A DNA stretch of 64,000 bases, from positions 1 to 64,000 of IMG/VR virus record IMGVR_UViG_3300036828_001020, one strand, 5' to 3'. How positions within the stretch are numbered: the stretch's first letter is position 1; every line of letters starts with the position of its first letter. Origin of the DNA: a virus. Under the pieces are notes generated by a model that worked only from the letters and a program-made list of their open reading frames with translations, ran no database searches and was not told the origin of the DNA. Positions 15,667 to 24,130 of this stretch are shown in pieces. A program made the translations under genes and the position numbers.

Positions 15667-18653
15667 GAGAAGTTGGTCGCCAGATCGCGGCGCATGTCGC
15701 CGTAGAGCCGCCGCGCCGCCCCGGCATAGCGGCCGACCGTGTCGCCGCCGTCATTGCCGCTGATGTTGACGGTGTGCTGCACGTTCATCGTGAGGTTCTT
15801 GTCGCCCTGGTTTGTCGTGTTTGTCGTGTCGCCGCCGAGCTGGGTCGCCGAGATGCGGTCGAGCTGTGCCGAGGCCTTGCTGATCTGCTCCCACGGCAAT
15901 TGCTGCTGGGCAGCCTCAAAGTGCATCGGGTCTTTGCGACCGGCAAAGGTGCCGCCCCATTTGAGGCCCCACTTCGCGGCGATCTCGCCGATATTGGCTG
16001 GCAGGTTGGTGACCAGCTTATTGAGCAACATCGGGTTTTCTTCGGGGTTGATATCGATCGCCGCGCCAAAGGCGTGCTCGGAGGGTGTGGTTCCACCGCG
16101 GATCGGCCGGTTGGCATAACCGCCGCCCGAGACGATGTTTGGGAAGCTCTTGGAGAGATCGTTTAGAAAGCCTTGGAATTGCGGCGCCACCATGCGGTTG
16201 ACCTGAAACCGCGCGCCATTGGGTGCGGTGATCGTCACGAGGTTGTGCCCGGCCTCTCCGGGGGTTCCCAAGACTCCAGTGCGCGCTGCCCAATTGGCCT
16301 TGAGCTCGTCCTGCGTCAGTCCTCCGCGGCCGAGCTCGCCTGGCTGTAAGGCGTTTCCGGCGAGTGTCTGCGCGGCTTCGCGCGGAATGCGGCTATGCTC
16401 TTGCACGATGATCGCCTCGGTGAGCTTGCGCATGATCGAGGGGTCATGCAGATCGAGCCGTGCATTTGGATCAAGCCCGGTACGCTTGGCGGCGTTGCCG
16501 ATCAGTTCGGCGGTTGGATTCTCGTTAGGCGGCGACCAGCGATTGATAATCCCCGCCAGTGTGTTGATGCCGTGCTGTTCCTGGTACGACATCAGGTTTT
16601 GCTGCAGTGCCAGAAGCCCTTCCTGCGCTGAGGCAAAGGCTCGCTCGTGCCCGCCTGTGATGCCTATATTGCCATAATTAAAAGCGCGCGAGCCGCCGGG
16701 GCCATAGCGCGGGTCGGTAATTGGCCCGACCGACGCGCCGGTGCCCTCGCCGCCACTGAGCACTCGGTCGAGGGCCGCCCCAGCCCGCGCACCCGCTCGC
16801 GCCCCTCGTTCCGCGCCAGCGGCCGTCCCTTCCCCCGAGATAGCCCCGCCGATGCCGCCGACCACACCACCGATGACCCGGCCGGCGAGCTCGCCAAACC
16901 CGGCCTGCTCTTCATCAAATTTGGCGATCTCGACCTTGGGGACAAAACCTTGCCCGCTGAGCCAATCGCCGAGCAGACCCTGTGATCGGCGCTGCTCGCC
17001 TAACGCCTCATCGGCCCCGGCAAACCGCGCAGTCGCCGGCTGCATAAACAGCCGCTGCAGCCCGTGCGAGATCTCGGCCGGCAAGACCATCTCGCCGGCG
17101 TGCGCGTTGATCGGCACAATGCCGCCGGCTTGAAACCCCGGCACGATGCCGCCGTGGGTATAGTGAAAGACCTGCTCGCCGGGGGTGGCGGGGCCACCAA
17201 ACGGGGTTGCCTCACCCGTGGGCCGCGGTGGACCTGGGGGGCCCGGCGGCAATGGCGGCTGCTCCTGACCAGGCTTTGGCAGCCCCAGCAAAGCGCGGGT
17301 CCATTCATAGGTTTCCTTGACCCAGCCCAGCGCGGTTTTGAGCACATCGACGAATGGCTTCAGATTTTCTCCGAGCCGGTCGATCGCACCCCCCATCTGC
17401 TTGGAGAGATCGGTAAAAATTGTCACAAAGTCGCGCCAGTGCTCTGCCGCTTCGGCGATCAGCGTGGCGATCAACCCCCATGGGGTGGCAAACCGCGCCG
17501 CCAGCCCGATCATGCGCACCAGCATCGGGGCACGGCCGAGCAGCAATGCCAAGGCTGCATCCGCTGCAGTAATGCCGGCGGCGACGGCCACCCAGCCTTC
17601 GATCAGCGCCGCGCCTGGGACAAGATTGTTGATGACCTGCACCAACCCCAGGATTTTATCGAGCCCATCGATAACCGGCCCGAGCAGCGCTGCCGCCTGA
17701 GTAAAGACCTGGTTCCAGATCCCAGAGAAATCGGCCAGCAGGTTGTTCCAACGCCGCTGTAAATCGACCGCTTGTTGAGCGACTTTGGCTTGCTTTGCCT
17801 TGGCGATCTCCCATGCCGGATCGGTGCCCTCCCGGCGCGCTTTCGCCTCTGCGTCTGCCTGCTCTTGCAGCGATAGTGTGATGCCGCCATAGACCCGTTT
17901 GAGCCGCTCGCCGGCATCGATTTGACCTTGGATTAACGCGTCCTGGTTCTTGTAGGCGAGGATCGCTTCGTCGGTGCTGATGTGCAGCATGTCGGCCCAA
18001 GTCTTGGCTTGGAGCACCAGACCGGCATTGCCCGATGATGCCATTCTGCCGATGGTCAGCAGCGTTTCTTCGTATTGAGCGCGGGCATAGTCGACCATGC
18101 CGTGCATACGCTCTTGCAGTTTGGCGACCTCTGCCGGGGGCGCCAGGTAGGCGACCAACGGTTGGACTTCCGGATGCTCGCGCAACGTCCGCTGAAACTC
18201 GACAAAGGCTGCGGTGGCCTGGTCGCTGGCGATACCGATTTGCTTAAACCCGGCCTGCAATGCTTCGAGATCGGCAACCGAGGTGCGGGTCAGCTGTGCG
18301 GTGTAGTAGAGCTGCTCGAAATTCTTTGAGATTTGCAGGACGCCGGCGGCAAAGGTGGTCGCGACCGCGGCAGCCTTTAGACCGAGATCAACCGTCTCCT
18401 TTCTGACCCGGTCCACTGTGCCGATCAGCTTGCGTCCGGCCTCGTCGAATTTGCGGGCTGGCTCACCCGCCTGGCCGGCGAGCGTGTTGCCGAGCTGCGC
18501 CAGCGTCTTGCCGAGCTGGACGACTTGCTGGTTGAGCTGCCCAACCGTCGCCGCCGCGGCACTCGTTCCCTTTTGAAAGCGCTGTTGCGCGCCTTCGTCG
18601 ATCTTGTAGCCGAGGGCGACGAAAAATTCTTGGATGACCCCGGCGTCAGCCAT
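15663..18653 (-). CDS. Tape-measure protein with lysozyme-like and M15-peptidase domains
   Basis: 996 residues. The N-terminal half is helical (QLGKTLAQLGNTLAGQAGEP) with a hydrophobic stretch around residues 350-420. A glycine-rich EMVLP-type motif near residue 500 (FQAGGIVPINAHAGEMVLPA) is usual in tape measures. About 650-760 resembles the PRD1 P5-like lytic transglycosylase domain (YGNIGITGGHERAF, IINRWSPPNENPTAELIG). About 840-918 is a peptidase M15 domain with SEHAFGAAIDINP and DPMHFE, giving the zinc ligands and catalytic acid. Two wall-cutting activities would open the murein during DNA injection. Preceded by the chaperone genes, as expected. Confidence 0.9.
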   Translation of the reverse strand: MADAGVIQEFFVALGYKIDEGAQQRFQKGTSAAAATVGQLNQQVVQLGKTLAQLGNTLAGQAGEPARKFDEAGRKLIGTVDRVRKETVDLGLKAAAVATTFAAGVLQISKNFEQLYYTAQLTRTSVADLEALQAGFKQIGIASDQATAAFVEFQRTLREHPEVQPLVAYLAPPAEVAKLQERMHGMVDYARAQYEETLLTIGRMASSGNAGLVLQAKTWADMLHISTDEAILAYKNQDALIQGQIDAGERLKRVYGGITLSLQEQADAEAKARREGTDPAWEIAKAKQAKVAQQAVDLQRRWNNLLADFSGIWNQVFTQAAALLGPVIDGLDKILGLVQVINNLVPGAALIEGWVAVAAGITAADAALALLLGRAPMLVRMIGLAARFATPWGLIATLIAEAAEHWRDFVTIFTDLSKQMGGAIDRLGENLKPFVDVLKTALGWVKETYEWTRALLGLPKPGQEQPPLPPGPPGPPRPTGEATPFGGPATPGEQVFHYTHGGIVPGFQAGGIVPINAHAGEMVLPAEISHGLQRLFMQPATARFAGADEALGEQRRSQGLLGDWLSGQGFVPKVEIAKFDEEQAGFGELAGRVIGGVVGGIGGAISGEGTAAGAERGARAGARAGAALDRVLSGGEGTGASVGPITDPRYGPGGSRAFNYGNIGITGGHERAFASAQEGLLALQQNLMSYQEQHGINTLAGIINRWSPPNENPTAELIGNAAKRTGLDPNARLDLHDPSIMRKLTEAIIVQEHSRIPREAAQTLAGNALQPGELGRGGLTQDELKANWAARTGVLGTPGEAGHNLVTITAPNGARFQVNRMVAPQFQGFLNDLSKSFPNIVSGGGYANRPIRGGTTPSEHAFGAAIDINPEENPMLLNKLVTNLPANIGEIAAKWGLKWGGTFAGRKDPMHFEAAQQQLPWEQISKASAQLDRISATQLGGDTTNTTNQGDKNLTMNVQHTVNISGNDGGDTVGRYAGAARRLYGDMRRDLATNFS

Positions 18654-18918
18654 CGCGTGTCCTCCGGTAGAAGTCTTCGAGGCGGCGGCGGTTTTCGTGC
18701 TCGAGGTCGAGCAGCTCGTTCAGGGTCGCCAGGTCGGCCAGATCAAGGGTGCCGTCGAGCAGGCTTTCGTACCGGCACAGGTGGTGCACCACCGGGCGCA
18801 GGAGCCAGGCCTCGCCCGAGGCCAATTGGAGAAGCTCTACATCTGGCCGTTCGCCGTCTGGGACGACAGTAGCTTCTCTGGTGAAAAAGAACCGAGGTTT
18901 TCGACCAGCACCTCCCAT
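18646..18918 (-). CDS. Tail assembly chaperone, frameshift-extension part (T-like)
   Basis: 90 codons in the -1 frame relative to the preceding chaperone, overlapping its end by 82 nt and ending inside the tape-measure start. Helical, acidic C-terminus (LLDLEHENRRRLEDFYRRT). As a free gene its start is poor; in lambda-like order (G, GT, tape measure) this frame is expected to be reached by a -1 slip, giving a fusion of roughly 218 residues. A run of five T in TCT-TTT-TCA (minus strand 18888-18884) is the best slip site I see. Confidence 0.65.
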   Translation of the reverse strand: MGGAGRKPRFFFTREATVVPDGERPDVELLQLASGEAWLLRPVVHHLCRYESLLDGTLDLADLATLNELLDLEHENRRRLEDFYRRTRDG

Positions 18919-19304
18919 ACCAAACGCAGTTGCACGGCGAGGTCATCGGCCTGTTGCAGCATCAGGCCGCCACCGGGTGCGGTCAGCGGTGCCCAGCGTT
19001 CAGCCGAGCGGAAGCGCACCGCTTCGAGGCAGCGGTCCAGCACATAGTTGGCGTCGGTGTCGCTCATCATGCCGATCGTGTCGGTCAGTGCCGCAACCGC
19101 CTCAAAGAGCGTGATGCCCTCTGGCACCATCTGCCCACTCTCGCCGTCCCGCACCAGGGTGGCGCCGTTAGCGCCGTTCATCCGGCCAAACATCGGCACC
19201 AGGCCCTTGATGACCGGGGCCATGCGACGGGCCACGTGAAATTGCGTGCGTCCCGACATCTTGCCGATCAAGTAGCGCTGGCCGCCGAGCTCGACCTCGG
19301 ACAT
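18837..19304 (-). CDS. Tail assembly chaperone (G-like)
   Basis: 155 residues from ATG 19304 behind GGGGA; a longer upstream frame is antisense noise. Pattern RTQFHVARRMAPVIKGLVPM is typical of phage tail assembly chaperones that coat the tape measure. Lies just before the tape-measure gene. Probably also read into the overlapping -1 frame (see next entry). Confidence 0.75.
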   Translation of the reverse strand: MSEVELGGQRYLIGKMSGRTQFHVARRMAPVIKGLVPMFGRMNGANGATLVRDGESGQMVPEGITLFEAVAALTDTIGMMSDTDANYVLDRCLEAVRFRSAERWAPLTAPGGGLMLQQADDLAVQLRLVWEVLVENLGSFSPEKLLSSQTANGQM

Positions 19305-19315
19305 GAGGCGATCCC

Positions 19316-19723
19316 CTACTTGCTGGCGGCTGCCTGCCGCCGGCCGTTGCCGTTGGCCGGCGCAGCCGGGCGGGTGGGCAGCGCCACGTCGACCTCGCCG
19401 ACCTCTTGCTCGCGCTGTTCGAGGCGTGCGCGATGGACCGCGGCGACCGCGGCACTGGTCAGCGCGCGCTGGCGCAGTGCCGCGTAATCGACGGTCTGCA
19501 CGACCCCGATAAACCGCGAGGGCAAGGGCGGCGGCGCCTGGGATGCGGCCAGCTCGGCTGCCGCGATCTCGGCCCAGCGCTGCGCCAGAAGCGCATGCAG
19601 CGCGGCGAGAAAGTGCAGCCGCCAGCGGCGCTGGTGCAACGCCGCGGCCTCGGGATCGGCGGCCGCCTTGCCGGCGGCCTGCGCCGCCTTGGCCTCGGCC
19701 TCGTGAAATGCCTGGCTGCTCAT
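19316..19723 (-). CDS. Hypothetical Ala-rich tail-operon protein
   Basis: 135 residues from ATG 19723 behind GGAGGA. Predicted all-helical and Ala-rich, with RWRLHFLAALHALLAQRWAE. Located between tube and chaperone genes, directly downstream of an intrinsic terminator. Function unknown. Confidence 0.65.
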   Translation of the reverse strand: MSSQAFHEAEAKAAQAAGKAAADPEAAALHQRRWRLHFLAALHALLAQRWAEIAAAELAASQAPPPLPSRFIGVVQTVDYAALRQRALTSAAVAAVHRARLEQREQEVGEVDVALPTRPAAPANGNGRRQAAASK

Positions 19724-19738
19724 GGTGTCCTCCAAAAG

Positions 19739-19761
19739 AAAAACCCCGCATCAGCGGGGCT
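19739..19761 (-). terminator. Intrinsic terminator inside the tail operon
   Basis: On the minus strand CCCCGC-TGAT-GCGGGG is followed by TTTTTC. It lies between the tube gene and the 135-residue gene, whose Shine-Dalgarno follows immediately, so it should lower expression of the chaperone, tape-measure and baseplate genes relative to sheath and tube. Confidence 0.8.
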
Positions 19762-19836
19762 TGGTCGCCGTTGGATGAGCCGACTTCCACGGCTCGCCGG
19801 TTCTCAGAACACCGCAGCGCCGGTCCAGCCGCGGAA

Positions 19837-20310
19837 TTAATGGCCGTCGGGAGTGCCGGGCCCTAGATTAGAGTCAATGAGTGCTACGTCTAGCTCGAAT
19901 TCTAATACATTTCCTATTTTCGCGTAACTATTTGTCGGGAAGCGTTTCCAGGCGCAGCCGTCCAAGGTGTAGGCGTCGCCCCGCGCGGTGTCGCGAATAG
20001 TGATGGTGTTGCGCCCCCAAAACGCCGAGGACTGGTGCTGGAAAGTGATCATCTGGACCAATTGCTGCACCAGCGGCGAGGTCTTCATCAGCCGGAATGT
20101 GCAGGTCCCGGCGCGCGCCGAGTGCATCGAGTTCATCACGCTGCCGTCGGCGCCTATCGTGGCGGTGTTCATCTCCTCGCCCCAGGTGATCGTGATGGCC
20201 TCCTCGGCCGCCGCGGTTTCCGGCCCGGACAAGGTAAATTGCCCACCCGGCCCGGATATGGAAGCGACAACATTCTCAAAAGCATAGGTGCCGTAACGCG
20301 GTGTGGACAT
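19837..20310 (-). CDS. Tail tube protein (DUF3277)
   Basis: 157 residues. RYGTYAFENVVASISGPGG, ITITWGEEMNTATIGADGSV and GCAWKRFPTNSYAK match the DUF3277 tube family that pairs with DUF3383 sheaths. Immediately follows the sheath gene. ATG at 20310 behind GGAGG. Confidence 0.88.
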   Translation of the reverse strand: MSTPRYGTYAFENVVASISGPGGQFTLSGPETAAAEEAITITWGEEMNTATIGADGSVMNSMHSARAGTCTFRLMKTSPLVQQLVQMITFQHQSSAFWGRNTITIRDTARGDAYTLDGCAWKRFPTNSYAKIGNVLEFELDVALIDSNLGPGTPDGH

Positions 20311-20326
20311 CGTTCCGCCTCCTCTT

Positions 20327-21814
20327 TTACTGGTTTACAAAAACGACGACTTCGGCGGAATGAATCGCCCCGGCAGTCTTGGCGGCTATCTGTATTATCG
20401 GCGCTTTGCGCGCGGCCCGGTCGGCCGCGGTCTGCAACAGCATCGAGGGGGCGTATATGTAGAAGCCGAGCGATATCGGATCGCCTTGCTTTAAGGTGCC
20501 AAAGCCCGGCGCGTTCCAGACTCCCGAGGAGAGATAGCCGTTGGCGACATAGCCGGCACAAGTTCGCGTGGCCTCGGTGACCAACAGGCTCATGCCGGGA
20601 TCAGTCTGCGGGATCTTGGTCGGGCTGGTGTACAGCACGTTGAACAGACTGGTTTGCAGATCGAGTGCCAGCGCGTCGGCGCCGATGATCGTGTCGGTGT
20701 ATTCGCCCGAGCTCGACACCCCGTATTGGATCAGGGTCGCGCCATTGGCGTAGGGCACATAGACGTTGCAGTTCTTGCCCTGGATCGTGTCGGCCTGGCC
20801 CGAGCTGACGTTCTCCGGCGCCACCCCCGGCTCGTGCTTGTACATCAAGGTTATCGCGGTGTTCTGCCCGGTCCAATTGGTGGTCAGGATGCGCCCGAGG
20901 TAGGACATGATCGCGTAGGGGTTGGTCGTCGAATATTGCACCGCGGTCCGATTGAGCCCGAGGCTCTGCATCACCGAGGCGATGTCGGTGTGATCGGTGC
21001 CAATCAACACCTTGGGCTCGGCTGTCGTCAGCCCGTAATAGTGCGGCGGGTCGGAAGCCTCGCAGTAGAGCCCCAAATCATCGTGATCGAGATCGGCCGC
21101 CCCCGGGCAGACCACCCCGTAGAACTGGCTCGAATACATCGCATCGATGGCGGCGAGTGCGGCCAGCGGGGTCTCGGTGGCCTGGCCGGGGGCGGCAATC
21201 GCCCCCGATCCCGCGGTCATGCCGAGCATCGCCGAGATGTCGACACCGATCACGGGCGGGGTCAGAAAGCTGATCGATGAGGTGGGCCCGGTGGTGCCGC
21301 TGGTCATCTGAAAGACCGCCTGGTTGGCGTTCCACACCATCGTGCCGCCGGTGACCGCAGTGTCGATGATCGCGGCAACGGCGTTGAGATTGGCCGCCCC
21401 CGAGAAGTTGAGCGGCCCAATATTGGTCGGGGCGGCCCCATCGAGCGCCACGCGAAAGCTGCCGGTGGTGATCGATCGCCACAGCGTCATCGACTGCTCG
21501 GCGGCCGATAGCGGCCGGCCGATCAGCGCGCCGGCGGCCGGCACGTTGGCCCACCGGCCAATCTCGATATTGTCCGGGCTGGGCGATTGGGCGAACCACG
21601 TCGCGGCCGCCAGATACTCCTGCGCGGTGGTGCCGAAATCGCTCGCCACCTCGCTGATGTTGGCGTAACGGCGCATCCGCTCGGCGACCGAGATCACCGT
21701 CCCGGTGCCGATCACCAGACAGGTGTTGATCGCTGGTGCGATCACCGCCGGCGAGGTCAGCGCGACACTCACCTTGACAAGCCGAGATGCTGGCAATCCG
21801 GTAGTGAGCGGCAT
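20327..21814 (-). CDS. Tail sheath protein (DUF3383)
   Basis: 495 residues. The N-terminus SRLVKVSVALTSPAVIAPAI with NTCLVIGTG is typical of DUF3383 sheath proteins; the C-terminal part SLGFYIYAPSMLLQTAADRA carries the usual conserved helix. This defines the phage as having a contractile tail. An internal domain (about residues 105-210, LSAAEQSMTLWRSITTGSFR onward) recurs in the spike protein. ATG follows AAAGGGG. Confidence 0.92.
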   Translation of the reverse strand: MPLTTGLPASRLVKVSVALTSPAVIAPAINTCLVIGTGTVISVAERMRRYANISEVASDFGTTAQEYLAAATWFAQSPSPDNIEIGRWANVPAAGALIGRPLSAAEQSMTLWRSITTGSFRVALDGAAPTNIGPLNFSGAANLNAVAAIIDTAVTGGTMVWNANQAVFQMTSGTTGPTSSISFLTPPVIGVDISAMLGMTAGSGAIAAPGQATETPLAALAAIDAMYSSQFYGVVCPGAADLDHDDLGLYCEASDPPHYYGLTTAEPKVLIGTDHTDIASVMQSLGLNRTAVQYSTTNPYAIMSYLGRILTTNWTGQNTAITLMYKHEPGVAPENVSSGQADTIQGKNCNVYVPYANGATLIQYGVSSSGEYTDTIIGADALALDLQTSLFNVLYTSPTKIPQTDPGMSLLVTEATRTCAGYVANGYLSSGVWNAPGFGTLKQGDPISLGFYIYAPSMLLQTAADRAARKAPIIQIAAKTAGAIHSAEVVVFVNQ

Positions 21815-21840
21815 GAGGTTCCCCTTTCATGGAGTGGCCA

Positions 21841-22053
21841 ATGGATTGCCCGCACTGCCATCGCACCGGGTGGCTGATCGAGGGGCGGGTGCCCTGTTTT
21901 GAATGTCTTGGCGGGATTGCCAGCTGCTGCGATGCAGCCGGCTCGGCGGGCTATTCGGCTGGAGACACCTTGTCGGTGTCAAAGGATGCGGTGTACGTGC
22001 CGGGGTCGGCGGTCACCGTGCCGGCGGCTTCGAGGATATTGAGCACCGGATAG
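21841..22053 (+). CDS. Small CxxC zinc-ribbon-like protein on the opposite strand
   Basis: ATG 21841 has GGAG at ideal spacing (GGAGTGGCCAATG) and starts MDCPHCHRTGWLIEG with VPCFECLGGIASCCD following: three Cys pairs suited to metal binding. The first half occupies the gap between sheath and neck genes; the C-terminal half overlaps the end of the 226-residue gene in antisense and may be meaningless. Resembles small Cys-rich proteins of unknown function in phages. Confidence 0.5.
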   Translation: MDCPHCHRTGWLIEGRVPCFECLGGIASCCDAAGSAGYSAGDTLSVSKDAVYVPGSAVTVPAASRILSTG

Positions 22054-22631
22054 ACGCGCTGGATGATGCGGCGCAGCCACAGCGGCTTGTCGATGCGATC
22101 GAGCCACTGGTTCTTGATAAACTCGGGGGCACGCGTCCCCTCGCCGATCTCGACAAAGGCCATACCCACCGCGGCCAGCGCCGACTTGTTCTGCCAGATC
22201 ATCAGCCCGGAATGCAGGTTGGCGGCGTAATAATCGCACTGCGGCCCGTAAAAGCTCGCCAGGACGTCGATGTCCTCGTGGCGCTGCACCAGGTCATGGC
22301 CGTCATTGACCGGATCGTGGATGGTTGCGCCGTAGACGCCGATCGGCCGCTTGCGCACGATGCCGACGGCGCACCAGGTCACCGAGAAATCGGGCAGGTT
22401 GGGCGGCTCGGGCTGGTAGCGCGGGCGCACCAAAGTGCCGTCGAGCCCGGCGACCCCGGCGACAAATTGCTGAATGTAGTCTTCGAGCGCCGGGCCCTCG
22501 AGCTGGAGTGACGTCCAGTAGCCGTGGTCGAGCCCATAGGCGCCGCTCGTGTCGAGAACAAATTGGTCGGTGCGGCCCGGCTGCAGGTAGCCGGCCTGCG
22601 AGGAGTCGCGCGCCTGGTTGGGGATCGTCAT
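21951..22631 (-). CDS. Neck / tail terminator-like protein
   Basis: 226 residues. WCAVGIVRKRPIGVYGATI and QRHEDIDVLASFYGPQCDYY look like the tail-terminator (gp12-like neck) proteins that precede DUF3383 sheath genes. Position between head-completion protein and sheath supports this. Confidence 0.65.
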   Translation of the reverse strand: MTIPNQARDSSQAGYLQPGRTDQFVLDTSGAYGLDHGYWTSLQLEGPALEDYIQQFVAGVAGLDGTLVRPRYQPEPPNLPDFSVTWCAVGIVRKRPIGVYGATIHDPVNDGHDLVQRHEDIDVLASFYGPQCDYYAANLHSGLMIWQNKSALAAVGMAFVEIGEGTRAPEFIKNQWLDRIDKPLWLRRIIQRVYPVLNILEAAGTVTADPGTYTASFDTDKVSPAE

Positions 22632-23011
22632 TGCGACGGCGCGTCCTGCGCCAGGGTCGAAGAGAGCTGAGCCTCGACAAACCCGGCGCCATATTCGCCG
22701 AAATCTCTGACCTCAACGACGATATATCGGTTGCCGCGGTAGAGCACGACATCGGGCTGAAAGCCGGGCGAGGCCTGCTGCAATCGGTACGTGGTCACAC
22801 AGGTCAGCGTCTTGCGGCCATGCTCATAGTCGCTTTGCCGCACCAAGCGGTTGTCGCCGGTCGGATAAAACGTCCCGTACTTGCCGCGAGCGACGACCTG
22901 TTCGGTAGCCGAGCGGCCAAACTCGGTGATCGTCTCGGGCCGGCGCAGCACGTCGAAGCGGCTGGCAAACGGATCGCTGACCGGGATCGGAGAGACATCG
23001 AGGGTCGCCAT
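22628..23011 (-). CDS. Head-tail joining protein, putative
   Basis: 127 residues from ATG 23011 (MATLDVSPIPVSDPFASRFD) behind GGGAGG; a longer frame reaches 23071 without a ribosome site. Beta-rich, ends with an ATGA overlap with the next gene. Position suggests a connector or stopper; family not certain. Confidence 0.6.
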   Translation of the reverse strand: MATLDVSPIPVSDPFASRFDVLRRPETITEFGRSATEQVVARGKYGTFYPTGDNRLVRQSDYEHGRKTLTCVTTYRLQQASPGFQPDVVLYRGNRYIVVEVRDFGEYGAGFVEAQLSSTLAQDAPSQ

Positions 23012-23061
23012 CCGGCACCTCCCTTTTAATGACGGGATAAATATTATTTTGCCCGCGCGGC

Positions 23062-23096
23062 TTGTCAGCAACGGCCCCCGTTGATAAGGTTACCTT
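23062..23096 (+). promoter_or_regulatory. Shared phage promoter/operator, copy 1
   Basis: TTGTCA (23062-23067), exactly 17 nt, TAAGGT (23085-23090), with palindrome AAGGTTACCTT (23086-23096) overlapping the -10. Preceded by an AT-rich block GACGGGATAAATATTATTTT that recurs before copy 3. Drives the 23.1-24.1 kb genes. Confidence 0.75.
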
Positions 23097-23138
23097 GGCA
23101 AAGCCGGGTTTCCCGGAGCCACGAAAGTGGAGGAGAAG

Positions 23139-23309
23139 ATGATTTTGCCCGTGACCAAGGAGCAGCTCGACGAGATGGAGCAACAGCCGCTCACCAAGGC
23201 CGAGCTCGCGCGGCTGCGGCGCGAGTTCAAGAAGCAGGCCACCTTCTACGCTGATGGGTTGGGTGTGACGATCGAGTGTCGTGAGAATGATGGCCCAGGT
23301 ACGCGTTGA
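23139..23309 (+). CDS. Small hypothetical protein, 56 residues
   Basis: ATG 23139 has GGAGGAGAAG directly upstream. Helical, acidic N-terminal half (VTKEQLDEMEQQPLTKAELA), then RRREFKKQATFY. First gene after promoter copy 1, so probably early and strongly translated. Not recognised. Confidence 0.6.
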   Translation: MILPVTKEQLDEMEQQPLTKAELARLRREFKKQATFYADGLGVTIECRENDGPGTR

Positions 23310-23478
23310 ATGGCACGACGGCCAGCGCCGCCGCGTTGGAACCGCACTCGTCGCCGACGTAGACGCGTATCTTGAGGCCTCGCACCAGCGCGGCTTCTAT
23401 CTGATCACCGCGCCGTCTCTGGGTGTCGTGCGGGTGCCGCTGCGCGTCGCTCTGTTCGCCGTCGCTGAGCCAGTATGA
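23281..23478 (+). CDS. Small hypothetical protein, about 62-65 residues
   Basis: Overlaps the previous gene; GTG 23281 or ATG 23287/23290 could start it. Beta-type sequence VRVEWHDGQRRRVGTAL with no membrane segment. Ends ATGATG into the next mini-ORF, which supports translation. Confidence 0.5.
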   Translation: MRMMAQVRVEWHDGQRRRVGTALVADVDAYLEASHQRGFYLITAPSLGVVRVPLRVALFAVAEPV

Positions 23479-23546
23479 TGCATGAGGACTTCACGCCGCA
23501 TGATTATCCGGGGATCGCCGTCGCGTGTAACTGGTTCGCAGGGTGA
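23475..23546 (+). CDS. 23-residue coupled mini-ORF
   Basis: ATG 23475 overlaps the preceding stop and its own stop overlaps a GTG at 23543 (GTGA). It encodes MMHEDFTPHDYPGIAVACNW and three more residues. It is too short to assign; overlaps at both ends suggest a coupling relay for the membrane protein. Confidence 0.35.
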   Translation: MMHEDFTPHDYPGIAVACNWFAG

Positions 23547-24118
23547 TCGAGGCGGCGCTGCAGCTGGTCTCGGGGGCGGCGTCAATAGGGCGCACGATGA
23601 CTCCGGATTACCGGACATCACGCGCCCTCTCGGCCGCGGCTCTCGGGACCATTGCCGGCGATTTCGGCCTCAAATTCGCGGCTGACCCGAGGGCGACCCA
23701 CCTCCTGGTCGGCGCCGCGATGTATACGATCCCGACCGCGCGCACCCTCGCGATCCTGCTCGTTCCCCGCCTCGACCGCGACCGCGGACCCCGCGTCGCC
23801 CTGTGCGCTGCGGCCGGCGTGCTGCAGCTCGTTTTTGCGGTCGGGGCCGACATCGCGGCGACGGCCCCGGTCAATCTTCTGGCGCTCATCCCCCTGGCGG
23901 TCATCGCACTCGCCGCCGTCGGCGACGTGTCAAACGAGATGCGCACCCGGCGCCGGTTCATCTTTGTGATCGGGTGCCTGTCGGGGATCTTCGCATTTGA
24001 AACATCGGCATGGGGGTTGCTGGCAAAGGCCGCGATCTCGGATGTCGCGGCGTCCGTGTGGGTCATGTTGTGGGGACCGATCGGCTCCCAGCGGCTTGTC
24101 AGAAACCCGCGCCGTTGA
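23543..24118 (+). CDS. Multi-pass membrane protein, 191 residues
   Basis: Four to six hydrophobic segments, for example GVLQLVFAVGADIAATAP, LLALIPLAVIALAAV and FIFVIGCLSGIFAFE. The arrangement is loosely like YgjV-type inner membrane proteins, but this is only suggestive. GTG 23543 is favoured by the GTGA overlap; ATG 23597 is an alternative. Located in the cargo cassette, so a host-envelope role is likely. Confidence 0.6.
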   Translation: MIEAALQLVSGAASIGRTMTPDYRTSRALSAAALGTIAGDFGLKFAADPRATHLLVGAAMYTIPTARTLAILLVPRLDRDRGPRVALCAAAGVLQLVFAVGADIAATAPVNLLALIPLAVIALAAVGDVSNEMRTRRRFIFVIGCLSGIFAFETSAWGLLAKAAISDVAASVWVMLWGPIGSQRLVRNPRR

Positions 24119-24130
24119 TAAGGTTACCTT
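24096..24130 (+). promoter_or_regulatory. Shared phage promoter/operator, copy 2
   Basis: TTGTCA (24096-24101), 17 nt, TAAGGT (24119-24124), palindrome AAGGTTACCTT (24120-24130). The downstream GGCAAGCCGGGTTT and upstream GCGGCTTGTCAG blocks also match copy 1, so about 60 bp is duplicated. Confidence 0.75.

Noticed and set aside
18837-19790. Long form (317 codons) of the tail chaperone
   Set aside because: The first half is antisense-like and Arg/Gly-rich; ATG 19304 with GGGGA gives a typical chaperone length.
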